Assembly (NCBI GenBank): GCA_021108435.1
Contig: JAIOQY010000046.1
Span: forward strand, 1-45,156
Reading direction: 5' to 3'
From: Candidatus Aegiribacteria sp.
GTDB lineage: Bacteria; Fermentibacterota; Fermentibacteria; Fermentibacterales; JCC-6
Length of the DNA stretch: 45,156 nt
Shown here: in pieces, positions 33,608 through 41,726 of the stretch
Layout of the letters: the number at the start of each line of letters is the position of its first letter
Position numbering within the stretch: the first letter of the stretch is position 1
Made by a program: the position numbers and the translations under genes
Notes under the pieces: generated by a model
Databases searched by the model: none
The model's input: the letters and a program-made list of their open reading frames with translations, nothing else
What the model was told of the DNA's origin: nothing

Positions 33608-35158
33608 ATGGACATAGTAATACCCGCGTTAATTGCTATCATTACATTTTCACTTGGCTTCATTCTCCATAAGTTGCTTATATCCAGAGAGATAAAAGGA
33701 TCAGAAGCAGAAGCTGACAGGATAGTAATCGATGCGAAGCGTGAAGGTGAAACACTGAAGCGTGAAGCTCTTCTGGAAGGTCGCGACACAATTTCCAGAG
33801 AGAGAGTCAATGCCCTGGAAGAATACCAGGAAAAACGGATAAATCTTGATCGAAAAGAAAGCCAGTTATCAGGTGAAACAGAACGACTTGGAATCCTCAG
33901 GGAAAAACTTGAGGACTCGCAGAAAGCTCTGAAGAAGCGTGAAACAGGTCTGTCAGAAACAGAGCAATCTCTCAACGCAAAGCATCAAAGGGTAACCAAG
34001 CTTATGGATGAGCAGAACAAACTGCTTGAGAAGATCGCTAATCTTTCCAGGGAAGAAGCCCGAAAGCTCATGCTTTCCAATCTGGAGGAGGAGCTTCATC
34101 ATGAAGCCGGAAGACTGACGCGCAAGATACTGGAAGCCGCTGAGAATAAGGCGGAAGAAGAGGCGCTTAAAATACTGTCCACTTCAATTCAAAGATGTTC
34201 AGCGGATTTTGTTGTTGAAAACTGCGTTTCAATCGTGAACCTGCCCAGTGATGACATGAAAGGGAGGATTATCGGTAGGGAAGGGAGGAATATCAGAGCT
34301 TTTGAGGCTGTTACGAACGTTGATGTTATCATTGATGATACTCCTGAAGCAGTAGTTATTTCCTGCTTTGATCCAGTAAGAAGAGAAGTGGCGAGAATTG
34401 CTCTTGAAAAACTTCTGGAAGATGGAAGAATACATCCGGGAAGAATTGAATCAGTCGTAGCCAAAGTATCTTCAGAAATGGAGAAAAAGATCAGGAAACT
34501 GGGAAATCAGCTTGCTCTTGACGCGAATGTTTCAGGCCTTCATCAACAGCTGATCAGGCATCTTGGCAGATTACGGTATAGAACCAGTTACGGTCAGAAT
34601 ATGTATCAGCATTCACTTGAAACAGCAAATATCTGTGGGCTTCTTGCTTCAGAACTCAAGCTGGACCCGGTCATAGCAAGGCGTATCGGTCTTCTTCATG
34701 ACATTGGAAAAGCGACTGATCAGGACATAGAAGGGTCACATGCCGCTGTAGGAATGGAACTGGCTCAGCGTTATGAAGAATCCCCTGTTGTGTGTAATGC
34801 TATTGGTGCTCATCATGAGGAGATCGAGTGTAATTCGCTGTACGCGATTCTGATTCAGGCTGCCGATGCGGTTAGTTCTGCACGTCCCGGAGCCAGGAGG
34901 GAAACACTTGAGCTGTACGTTAGAAGACTTCATAAGCTTGAATCAATAGCCGATTCATTCGACGGAGTCAGGAAATCGTACGCAATTCAGGCGGGAAGAG
35001 AATTGAGAATTGCAGTAAAACCTGAACAGATCGATGATGATTCAGCCGCTGAGCTTGCGAGGATAGTAGCAAGAAAAATCGAAAGTGACATGGAATATCC
35101 GGGCCAGATAAAGGTTACTGTGATCCGGGAAACCAGGGCTTCTGAGACGGCTCGATAA
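33608..35158 (+). CDS. rny: Ribonuclease Y
   Basis: RNase Y is a membrane-anchored endoribonuclease that starts mRNA decay. With ATG 33608 the protein is 516 aa, the family norm. It has an N-terminal membrane helix (VIPALIAIITFSLGFIL) and a long Glu/Lys/Arg coiled coil to about residue 195. Next come the KH domain with GRIIGREGRNIRAFE and IDDTPEAVVIS, and the HD domain with HSLETANICGLLA, GLLHDIGKA and GAHHEEIE. The frame is open upstream to 33503, but AGGAG lies 6 bases before 33608 and the membrane helix begins there. Its neighbour ymdB is the usual partner. Confidence 0.97.
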   Translation: MDIVIPALIAIITFSLGFILHKLLISREIKGSEAEADRIVIDAKREGETLKREALLEGRDTISRERVNALEEYQEKRINLDRKESQLSGETERLGILREKLEDSQKALKKRETGLSETEQSLNAKHQRVTKLMDEQNKLLEKIANLSREEARKLMLSNLEEELHHEAGRLTRKILEAAENKAEEEALKILSTSIQRCSADFVVENCVSIVNLPSDDMKGRIIGREGRNIRAFEAVTNVDVIIDDTPEAVVISCFDPVRREVARIALEKLLEDGRIHPGRIESVVAKVSSEMEKKIRKLGNQLALDANVSGLHQQLIRHLGRLRYRTSYGQNMYQHSLETANICGLLASELKLDPVIARRIGLLHDIGKATDQDIEGSHAAVGMELAQRYEESPVVCNAIGAHHEEIECNSLYAILIQAADAVSSARPGARRETLELYVRRLHKLESIADSFDGVRKSYAIQAGRELRIAVKPEQIDDDSAAELARIVARKIESDMEYPGQIKVTVIRETRASETAR

Positions 35159-35159
35159 A

Positions 35160-35921
35160 GTGAAAATATTACTATTTGGAGATGTGATCGGGAGACCTGG
35201 ACGAGAAGCGCTTATATCGTATCTGAAAGATGGAGAATATGATTTCATCGTTGCTAACGGTGAGAATGCGGCTGGAGGTTTTGGTCTAACCAAAGGTACC
35301 GCTATTCAGCTTCTAGAAGCAGGAGTTGATGTTATTACATCAGGGAATCACATCTGGCAGCACAAGGATGTGCTTGAATATATAGATGAAGTGAACTGTC
35401 CTGTATTGCGACCCGCAAATTACCCTCCGGGGAATCCCGGCGAGGGTTATATTACTATCCGCAAGGAGGATGTGAGAATCCTGGTTATTAACCTTCAGGG
35501 CAGACTGTTTATGCCTATGGCTCTTGACTGCCCATTCAGGACTGTGGATACTATCATCAGAAATAATCCGGGTGATGTGATAATTGTTGACATGCATGCT
35601 GAAGCGACCAGTGAAAAACAGGCGCTGGCTAAACATCTGGACGGTAGAGTAACAATTGTCGCCGGAACACATACACATGTTCTTACCGCTGACGCAAGAA
35701 TACTGCCCGGAGGGACAGCATGTATAACCGATCTCGGGATGTGCGGCTCCATGGATGGAGTAATTGGAATGGGTACTGAGGAAGCAAGGCTCAGATTTAT
35801 CACAGGCAGACATATCAGGCTTAAAGTTGCCGAGGGTAACACTTATGTGAATGGTCTTGAAGTAGTGCTGGATGATAAGTTGAATGTAGACGGATTGCGC
35901 ACGATAAATGAGAGAATATGA
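35160..35921 (+). CDS. ymdB: YmdB-family metallophosphoesterase
   Basis: The 253-aa protein has the calcineurin-like core FGDVIGRPGR, VANGENAAGGFGLT, TSGNHIW, VDMHAEATSEK and AGTHTHV, matching the YmdB family. In Bacillus the homologue is a phosphodiesterase that hydrolyses cyclic nucleotides and influences biofilm and motility genes; the substrate here is not shown. GTG 35160 comes one base after the rny stop and has no clear ribosome site, suggesting translational coupling. The rny-ymdB order is conserved in many bacteria. Confidence 0.94.
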   Translation: MKILLFGDVIGRPGREALISYLKDGEYDFIVANGENAAGGFGLTKGTAIQLLEAGVDVITSGNHIWQHKDVLEYIDEVNCPVLRPANYPPGNPGEGYITIRKEDVRILVINLQGRLFMPMALDCPFRTVDTIIRNNPGDVIIVDMHAEATSEKQALAKHLDGRVTIVAGTHTHVLTADARILPGGTACITDLGMCGSMDGVIGMGTEEARLRFITGRHIRLKVAEGNTYVNGLEVVLDDKLNVDGLRTINERI

Positions 35922-36798
35922 TTCGCTGCGGCTGAAAGAGAGTCTCTCAAGTACAGCTGATTGGGTCGAGCAGGAGCTTGATCAGATTTTTACGAATCAG
36001 AAATTAATTTCCCGTCTTCCGTTATTTGCGGGTTATTCTCTTGGATCCGGAGGGAAGCGTATAAGACCTTTCCTTGTAAGAGCTGCCTGCTGCGCAACTG
36101 GAGGTAATCCGGACAGAGCCCTGCACGCGGCCTGTGCTGTGGAGATGATTCATACTTATTCACTTATTCACGATGATCTGCCCTCAATGGATAATGATGA
36201 TCTCAGAAGAGGAAAACCGACACTTCACATGACATGCGGAGAGAATCAGGCATTGCTTGCCGGTGATCTCCTGCTCATTGAAGCTTTTGGAGTGATTCTC
36301 CGAACTCCTCTTGGTCCTGGAAGGATTGCAGAAATGGTCAGGCATCTGGCTTCCGCCGCCGGCCCGGGTTATCTGGTCGGTGGTCAATATATGGATATGT
36401 GTCATCCAGCAGAAGCGGATATGGACTGGATCCGCCTGATGATAAAAGGGAAATCTGCTGCCCTTATAAGGGTCTCCCTGGAACTCGGAGCGTTAGCGGG
36501 CTCCGCAGATGATGAACTCATCAGTAAAGTTTCCTTCGAAGGCGACCGGCTGGGATATCTCTTTCAGCTTACAGATGACATTCTGGACATCCGCGGGAGT
36601 GCGTCCGAGATGGGGAAGAAGGTTTCAAAGGATTCAGATCTTGGTAAGTGTAATCCCGTTACGAAGCTCGGTCTGGATGCTGCCGCAAAAGAGGCTGAAG
36701 AGCTGTCATATGATATTGCCGAGGCATTCTCAGGATTAAGCGGAAACTGGGAGGAGATCTCCTCACTGGCTCTGTATCTTCCGGACAGGAGGAAATAG
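35908..36798 (+). CDS. ispA: Polyprenyl (farnesyl/geranylgeranyl) diphosphate synthase
   Basis: This trans-isoprenyl diphosphate synthase condenses isopentenyl diphosphate with allylic diphosphates to give C15-C20 chains. The 296-aa product has GGKRIRP, the first Asp-rich motif DDLPSMDND, GDLLL, GGQYMD, KSAALI and the second Asp-rich motif DDILD. The bacterial four-residue insert form of the first motif fits the IspA type. Product length cannot be fixed by eye. It overlaps ymdB by 14 bases and is followed closely by dxs, forming an isoprenoid pair. Confidence 0.93.
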   Translation: MREYDSLRLKESLSSTADWVEQELDQIFTNQKLISRLPLFAGYSLGSGGKRIRPFLVRAACCATGGNPDRALHAACAVEMIHTYSLIHDDLPSMDNDDLRRGKPTLHMTCGENQALLAGDLLLIEAFGVILRTPLGPGRIAEMVRHLASAAGPGYLVGGQYMDMCHPAEADMDWIRLMIKGKSAALIRVSLELGALAGSADDELISKVSFEGDRLGYLFQLTDDILDIRGSASEMGKKVSKDSDLGKCNPVTKLGLDAAAKEAEELSYDIAEAFSGLSGNWEEISSLALYLPDRRK

Positions 36799-36802
36799 TT
36801 TT

Positions 36803-38653
36803 ATGTCAGTACTGGATGGAATCAGCTCTCCGACTGATGTTTCGAAGCTTTCCATGGAGGACAGGCTCGTTCTGGTCGATGAGATCAGAAATAGAATAAT
36901 TAATGTGGTTCGCAGTACAGGCGGGCATCTGGCATCCAGTCTTGGTGTTGTTGAACTGACCGTTGCCCTGCTTTCCGTTTACTCTCTGCCTTTGGATAAG
37001 ATCATCTGGGATGTAGGCCACCAGAGCTACCCCTGGAAACTTCTAACAGGCAGGGCTGATCGATTTCATACGATCAGACAATCGGGAGGTTTGAGCGGTT
37101 TTCCAAGAAGGGATGAAAACCCCTGCGACGCTTTTGGAACAGGACATAGCTCTACTTCAATATCTGCCGCTCTCGGGTTTGCTCTGGCGCGGGATCTTTC
37201 CGGGGAGAATCATAAAGTAGTCGCTGTGATTGGCGATGGCGCGATGACAGCAGGTATGGCTTTCGAGGGTCTCAATCATCTGGGACACATTGGCACTGAT
37301 ATGCTTATCATTCTCAACGACAATGACATGTCTATTTCGCCGAATGTGGGCGCCATATCCAGGCATCTTACGACACTTATTACCGATCCGCGATATAACC
37401 TGATCAAAAAGGAAGTCTGGAATGTTCTGGGAAAAATTCCATCTCTTGGTGAACGCGTCAGAAGTGTAGCTCATGCGGTCACAGCCGGATTGAAGAAAAC
37501 ACTTGTTACGCCTGACACTCTGTTTGATGATTTTGGCGTGCGATATATAGGTCCTGTTCCGGGAAATGATCTTGCTGCGATTACCGGAGTTCTTCAGCGG
37601 GTTTCGGAGATACCAGGTCCGGTTCTGCTTCATATTGAAACTAAAAAAGGGAAAGGTTTTGAGCCCGCTGAGCTTGACGCAACCGGATATCATGGTGTAT
37701 CCGCGTCATTTACGGAGAAAGGGAACAAAAGAGAATCGTTTACTTCAGCTTTTTCAAGAACGATGATTGATCTGGGCCGATCCGATGAAAAAACCGTTGC
37801 CATTACTGCGGCAATGCCCGATGGAACCGGACTGAATGAGTTTGCGAACAAATATCCTGATAGATTTTTTGACGTAGGTATTGCCGAGCAGCATGCTGTT
37901 ACGCTCGCATGTGGGCTCGCGTTCGGAGGTCTCAAACCGGTTGTAGCTATCTATAGCACTTTTCTCCAGAGGGCGTACGATCAGGTTATACACGATGCTG
38001 CTCTTCAGAAAGCCCCCATTGTTCTTGCTGTTGATAGAGGCGGTGTAGTGGGGGAGGATGGACCTACGCATCATGGCATGTTTGATATTCCCATGCTTCT
38101 TCCTGTGCCGGGTCTGCGTATCGGAGCTCCAAGAAATTGCGATCTGCTTGAGATCATGCTGAGGACTTCAGTCATTTTCGAAGAATATCCTACAGTTATC
38201 AGGTATCCAAGAGGAGAAGAACCGGATATTCAATCTATATCCCCGGAGACAGTATTGCCGGGGGAAGGCCAGCTGATTAGAGAAGGGAAGGACGTACTTG
38301 TAATCGGTGTGGGAGTTATGGCTCTTTACGCCCTCAAAGCAGCAGATGTTCTTGAAAAGCGGGGAATATCCGCTGCCGTGTTCGATCCAATCTGGTTAAA
38401 GCCTGCTCCGGTAGATGATATTCGCACAATGGCCGCTGAATGCGGTAAAGTTATAACCATAGAGGATGGAGCGGCAGAGGGTGGATTCGGTTTTCATATT
38501 CGATCTATACTGTTCGATCTTAATGTGCCTGTTCTTACACTTGGTTTTCAGGATGAATTCCAGACTCACGCCACAAGAGAAGAACTGCTGACTATGGCGG
38601 GGCTTGATTACAAATCATTAGCTGAGAGAATTGGTGGGTTTGTTGGACAATAA
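36803..38653 (+). CDS. dxs: 1-deoxy-D-xylulose-5-phosphate synthase
   Basis: DXS joins pyruvate and glyceraldehyde 3-phosphate using thiamine diphosphate, the entry step of the MEP isoprenoid route. The 616-aa protein has GGHLASSLGVVELT, WDVGHQSYPWKLLTGR, the ThDP motif VIGDGAMTAGMAFE with NDNDMSISPN, FDVGIAEQHAVT and DRGGVVGEDGPTHHG. AGGAGGAAA at 36787-36795 precedes ATG 36803. No thiamine riboswitch is seen upstream, where only four bases separate it from ispA. Confidence 0.97.
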   Translation: MSVLDGISSPTDVSKLSMEDRLVLVDEIRNRIINVVRSTGGHLASSLGVVELTVALLSVYSLPLDKIIWDVGHQSYPWKLLTGRADRFHTIRQSGGLSGFPRRDENPCDAFGTGHSSTSISAALGFALARDLSGENHKVVAVIGDGAMTAGMAFEGLNHLGHIGTDMLIILNDNDMSISPNVGAISRHLTTLITDPRYNLIKKEVWNVLGKIPSLGERVRSVAHAVTAGLKKTLVTPDTLFDDFGVRYIGPVPGNDLAAITGVLQRVSEIPGPVLLHIETKKGKGFEPAELDATGYHGVSASFTEKGNKRESFTSAFSRTMIDLGRSDEKTVAITAAMPDGTGLNEFANKYPDRFFDVGIAEQHAVTLACGLAFGGLKPVVAIYSTFLQRAYDQVIHDAALQKAPIVLAVDRGGVVGEDGPTHHGMFDIPMLLPVPGLRIGAPRNCDLLEIMLRTSVIFEEYPTVIRYPRGEEPDIQSISPETVLPGEGQLIREGKDVLVIGVGVMALYALKAADVLEKRGISAAVFDPIWLKPAPVDDIRTMAAECGKVITIEDGAAEGGFGFHIRSILFDLNVPVLTLGFQDEFQTHATREELLTMAGLDYKSLAERIGGFVGQ

Positions 38654-39509
38654 CGTTAACTCTGTTCCGATTAAGAACCTCTGTCTTTACGTAGACCGAT
38701 TCAATCCTCCTTATGCCGGTCTGATTCAGAATATGCTTTCTATCTGTGAGAAATACGGGATCACGATCGGGTCAGCTTCTTCATCTGCCGATCACCTCAG
38801 CAGTTTCGATATTCAGGAGAGTGATCTGTGCGATATGGCAATCATACTCGGGGGTGACGGGACCATCTTAAGGGGAATGGATTACTATCGCACATTGGAC
38901 ATACCTGTTCTGGGTATCAATGCCGGGCAACTGGGTTTTCTTGCCAGTGTCGAGCAGGTATCTCTGGAAAAGACAATCTCCAGGATATCAAAAGGTGATT
39001 ACATCGTCGAAGCACTGCCCATCCTTAAAGCGAAATTCCCTTCGGGTCATTGCCTTACTGCAGTGAATGACTTCAGTATAAACCGATCCATGATGGGTGG
39101 GATATTGCATTTTGATCTGTTTGTGGACGACGCAAAGGTTGCGCATATGGTCGGTGACGGCATTGTAGTCTCCACTCCGCTGGGGTCTACCGCATACAGC
39201 CTTTCCTGTGGAGGGCCAATCCTCGATCCCGGATTGCCTGCTATCCTGATAGTTCCTATCTGTCCTCATTCTCTGTCCCTGCGGCCTCTTGTCGTACCTG
39301 ACGATTTGTCTGTTTCAATAACAATAGGTGCTTTAAGAGGAACCGGACCTGTTGTTTCCGCTGATGGCGCTGCCTCAGGGACGCTCAGGGCCGGAGAAAC
39401 GCTTTCAATAATCAAGGACTCAGGCTCATGCAGGATTGTAAGGTTTTCCGATCACCCGGGTTATTACGACAAGCTTGGACAAAAGCTGGGATGGGGATCG
39501 AGGGGATAG
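38631..39509 (+). CDS. nadK: NAD kinase (ATP-NAD kinase)
   Basis: NadK phosphorylates NAD to NADP. The 292-aa product has the ATP site ILGGDGTILR near residue 74, INAGQLGFLAS, the family's substrate loop in the form NDFSINRS (usually NExxI or NDxxI), GDGIVVSTPLGSTAYSLSCGGPI and ICPHSLSLRPLV. The start is TTG 38631 or GTG 38634, inside the last codons of dxs; neither has a strong ribosome site. It is followed after one base by recN, a frequent pairing. Confidence 0.94.
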   Translation: MVGLLDNNVNSVPIKNLCLYVDRFNPPYAGLIQNMLSICEKYGITIGSASSSADHLSSFDIQESDLCDMAIILGGDGTILRGMDYYRTLDIPVLGINAGQLGFLASVEQVSLEKTISRISKGDYIVEALPILKAKFPSGHCLTAVNDFSINRSMMGGILHFDLFVDDAKVAHMVGDGIVVSTPLGSTAYSLSCGGPILDPGLPAILIVPICPHSLSLRPLVVPDDLSVSITIGALRGTGPVVSADGAASGTLRAGETLSIIKDSGSCRIVRFSDHPGYYDKLGQKLGWGSRG

Positions 39510-39510
39510 A

Positions 39511-41169
39511 ATGCTGACTTGTCTTACTCTCAGGAATCTGGCGACCATCAGCGATACAGCAATTGAATTTGACAGTGATCTGAACGTTCTGACCGGGGAA
39601 ACGGGTGCCGGAAAGTCAATCCTGATTGACGGGCTGCTGCTGACACTCGGAGAGAGAGCTGATACCGGTCTGGTTCGCCCCGGCACAAGACTGGCAAGCG
39701 TCGAGGCTGTATTCCTGAACGCGGACGGATCGGAAATACTGATCCGGAGGGAAATTCGTGAGGGTGGGCGAAGCAGGATTTTCATCAACGATGAACTGTC
39801 AACTCTGGATGAAGTAAAAAAACGGGTCTCCGGAATCATCGATCTTCATTCACAGCGCTCGACTCCTGCGCTGCTTGTTCGAAGAAACCAGCAGACAGCG
39901 TTCGATGAATTCGGTGGAAATTCCAGCCTGGCAGGTAATCTTTCTTATTTGTTTGAGGAGTACAGATCGCTTCTTCAGCGTCTGGATGATCTGCACGAAA
40001 ACCAGGAAAAAAATCTGGAATCAAGAGATCTTATCAGACATGAACTTTCACTGATAGAGAACTTGAACCCCTCTCTGGAAGATTACCGGAGTCTTGTAAA
40101 CGAGCGAAAGGAATTAAAAGCTTCAGAGAACAGTGTTGAAACCCTTCATGGTATCGTAAACGCAATATCAGATGATGATGGAATACTTGCCGCGCTTGGA
40201 AAATTCCGGAACGAACTTGGACAAACCGATATTGAACTCAGCGAAACCATCGAACTGATCGGGCAGGCTGAGATCTCGCTTGCCGAGACCAGTTCTTCCT
40301 GCAGCGCAATTCTCGGAAGGATTGAAAGCGCTCCCTGGAGGCTGAAAGAGATAGACGACAGGCTGGACGGGTATTCGGAACTGCTTGGAAGATGCGGCGG
40401 TTCTCTTGACATACTTCTTCAGAGAAGGAAAACGCTGGAGGAGGAGCAGGAGAAGTACGAATCTCTTGAGCGTGAACTGCAGGATCTGGAAACAACGATT
40501 CCAGGAAAGGGTAAAAGATTGCACGAGACTGCGGAGCAGCTTTCGGTCTCCAGAGAATCAACTGTGAAGAAACTTCAGAATTGCGTTCAGAAGGAACTGA
40601 GACTCCTTGGTATGCCGGATGCGGTCTTCAGCGTAATCATGCATGATCCTCCGCTGAACAGAAGCCTGACATCAGACGGAAGGACTATCTGTTCCGATGG
40701 ATATGAAATACCTGAATTCTACTTCAGCGCTAATAAGGGTATGAAGCCCGGTTCACTGGCTTCCGTCGCAAGCGGCGGAGAACTGTCCAGAGTGAGCCTG
40801 GTTCTGAAACTTGCACTTGCCAGCGTCAGTCAGGCTCCGACTATGGTCTTCGATGAAATAGACAGCGGTATCGGAGGAGAAACAGCGAATCTGCTTGCGG
40901 ATTCACTTAAAAGAGCATCAGAGAACAGGCAGGTTATCGTAATAACTCATCTGGCCCAGATCGCATCAAAGGCTGGAAGACATCTTGCGGTATCCAAGGA
41001 ACTGCATGATGATCTGCCTTCAACCCGTGTGAGGGAATTAACGGGCAAACAGAACAGAATCCCGGAGCTTGCACGCCTGCTCGGTGGTGGAGACGCTGCC
41101 ATTGAACATGCGGAAAAGATGCTTGATGGCTTCGGATCATCATCCTTTGAGGATGGTAACGGCTCATGA
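39511..41169 (+). CDS. recN: DNA repair protein RecN
   Basis: RecN is an SMC-like ATPase recruited to double-strand breaks. The 552-aa protein has Walker A LTGETGAGKSILIDG, Q-loop region IDLHSQRS, a central coiled coil (about 150-370), the ABC signature ASGGELSRVSLVLKLAL and Walker B VFDEIDSGIGGETA. ATG 39511 is chosen because the RecN N-terminus (MLTCLTLRNLATI) begins there and AGGGGAT lies 5 bases upstream. The open frame extends back to 39475. The end overlaps the next gene by four bases. Confidence 0.95.
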   Translation: MLTCLTLRNLATISDTAIEFDSDLNVLTGETGAGKSILIDGLLLTLGERADTGLVRPGTRLASVEAVFLNADGSEILIRREIREGGRSRIFINDELSTLDEVKKRVSGIIDLHSQRSTPALLVRRNQQTAFDEFGGNSSLAGNLSYLFEEYRSLLQRLDDLHENQEKNLESRDLIRHELSLIENLNPSLEDYRSLVNERKELKASENSVETLHGIVNAISDDDGILAALGKFRNELGQTDIELSETIELIGQAEISLAETSSSCSAILGRIESAPWRLKEIDDRLDGYSELLGRCGGSLDILLQRRKTLEEEQEKYESLERELQDLETTIPGKGKRLHETAEQLSVSRESTVKKLQNCVQKELRLLGMPDAVFSVIMHDPPLNRSLTSDGRTICSDGYEIPEFYFSANKGMKPGSLASVASGGELSRVSLVLKLALASVSQAPTMVFDEIDSGIGGETANLLADSLKRASENRQVIVITHLAQIASKAGRHLAVSKELHDDLPSTRVRELTGKQNRIPELARLLGGGDAAIEHAEKMLDGFGSSSFEDGNGS

Positions 41170-41690
41170 AAGGGCCTGTAATAAATCTCCCCAATATTAT
41201 CTCTCTCTCAAGAATACCTATGGGGTTTGGAGCATGTTTCTTCCTTGCATCCAGAGCGATCATTCCCACATCCATTATTCTCATTGTGGGGATCTTTTCC
41301 GATTTCCTTGATGGAATCATCGCGAGAAGGACAGATTCCATAAGTGACTGGGGAAAGATATTTGATCCCCTCGCGGATAAGATCGCAATGACCGCGTTCA
41401 TCATTACTCTTGGTTTTGGTTCATTGTGGTTGCCCTGTCTCGAGATATTCTCATTGCTTCCGGAGGGCTTTATCTAACAAAGCGTCTTGGATCACCTCCG
41501 TCTTCGAACATCTGGGGTAAACTCTCAACTCTCATACTTTCGATCTACATGACCATAGCCGCGATCTGCTATATGCTTGACACAGGTTTTTGCCGGACTC
41601 GATCCTGTGGGTCTGGTTTCTTTTGCGTTTGTGCTGACAAGCTTTTTTGTCTATTTTTCTGAATCCGTGCGACAATTCCGGAATAACTGA
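41166..41690 (+). pseudogene. pgsA: CDP-alcohol phosphatidyltransferase (PgsA-like), two frame breaks
   Basis: The first frame gives MKGPVINLPNIISLSRIP, then SDFLDGIIARRTDSISDWGKIFDPLADK, the CDP-alcohol phosphotransferase motif DGxxARxxxxxxxxGxxxDxxxD. Near 41418-41428 homology moves to another frame (VVALSRDILIASGGLYLTKRLG, then NIWGKLSTLIL). Near the T-run at 41587-41591 it returns to the original frame (AGLDPVGLVSFAFVLTSFFVYFSE) up to TGA 41688-41690. The two shifts cancel, and the corrected length of about 174 aa is normal. Either two single-base sequence errors or real decay would explain this. The intact enzyme would make phosphatidylglycerol phosphate. The start overlaps recN (ATGA). 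Confidence 0.82.
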
Positions 41691-41726
41691 TCCGGGTACA
41701 CTTTCAGCTGACGGGAGCATCGATAC

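Noticed and set aside
41400-41600. Programmed ribosomal frameshifting in the pgsA-like gene
   Set aside because: No slippery heptamer fits the first shift, and two opposite shifts would both be needed. Sequence error or decay is simpler.
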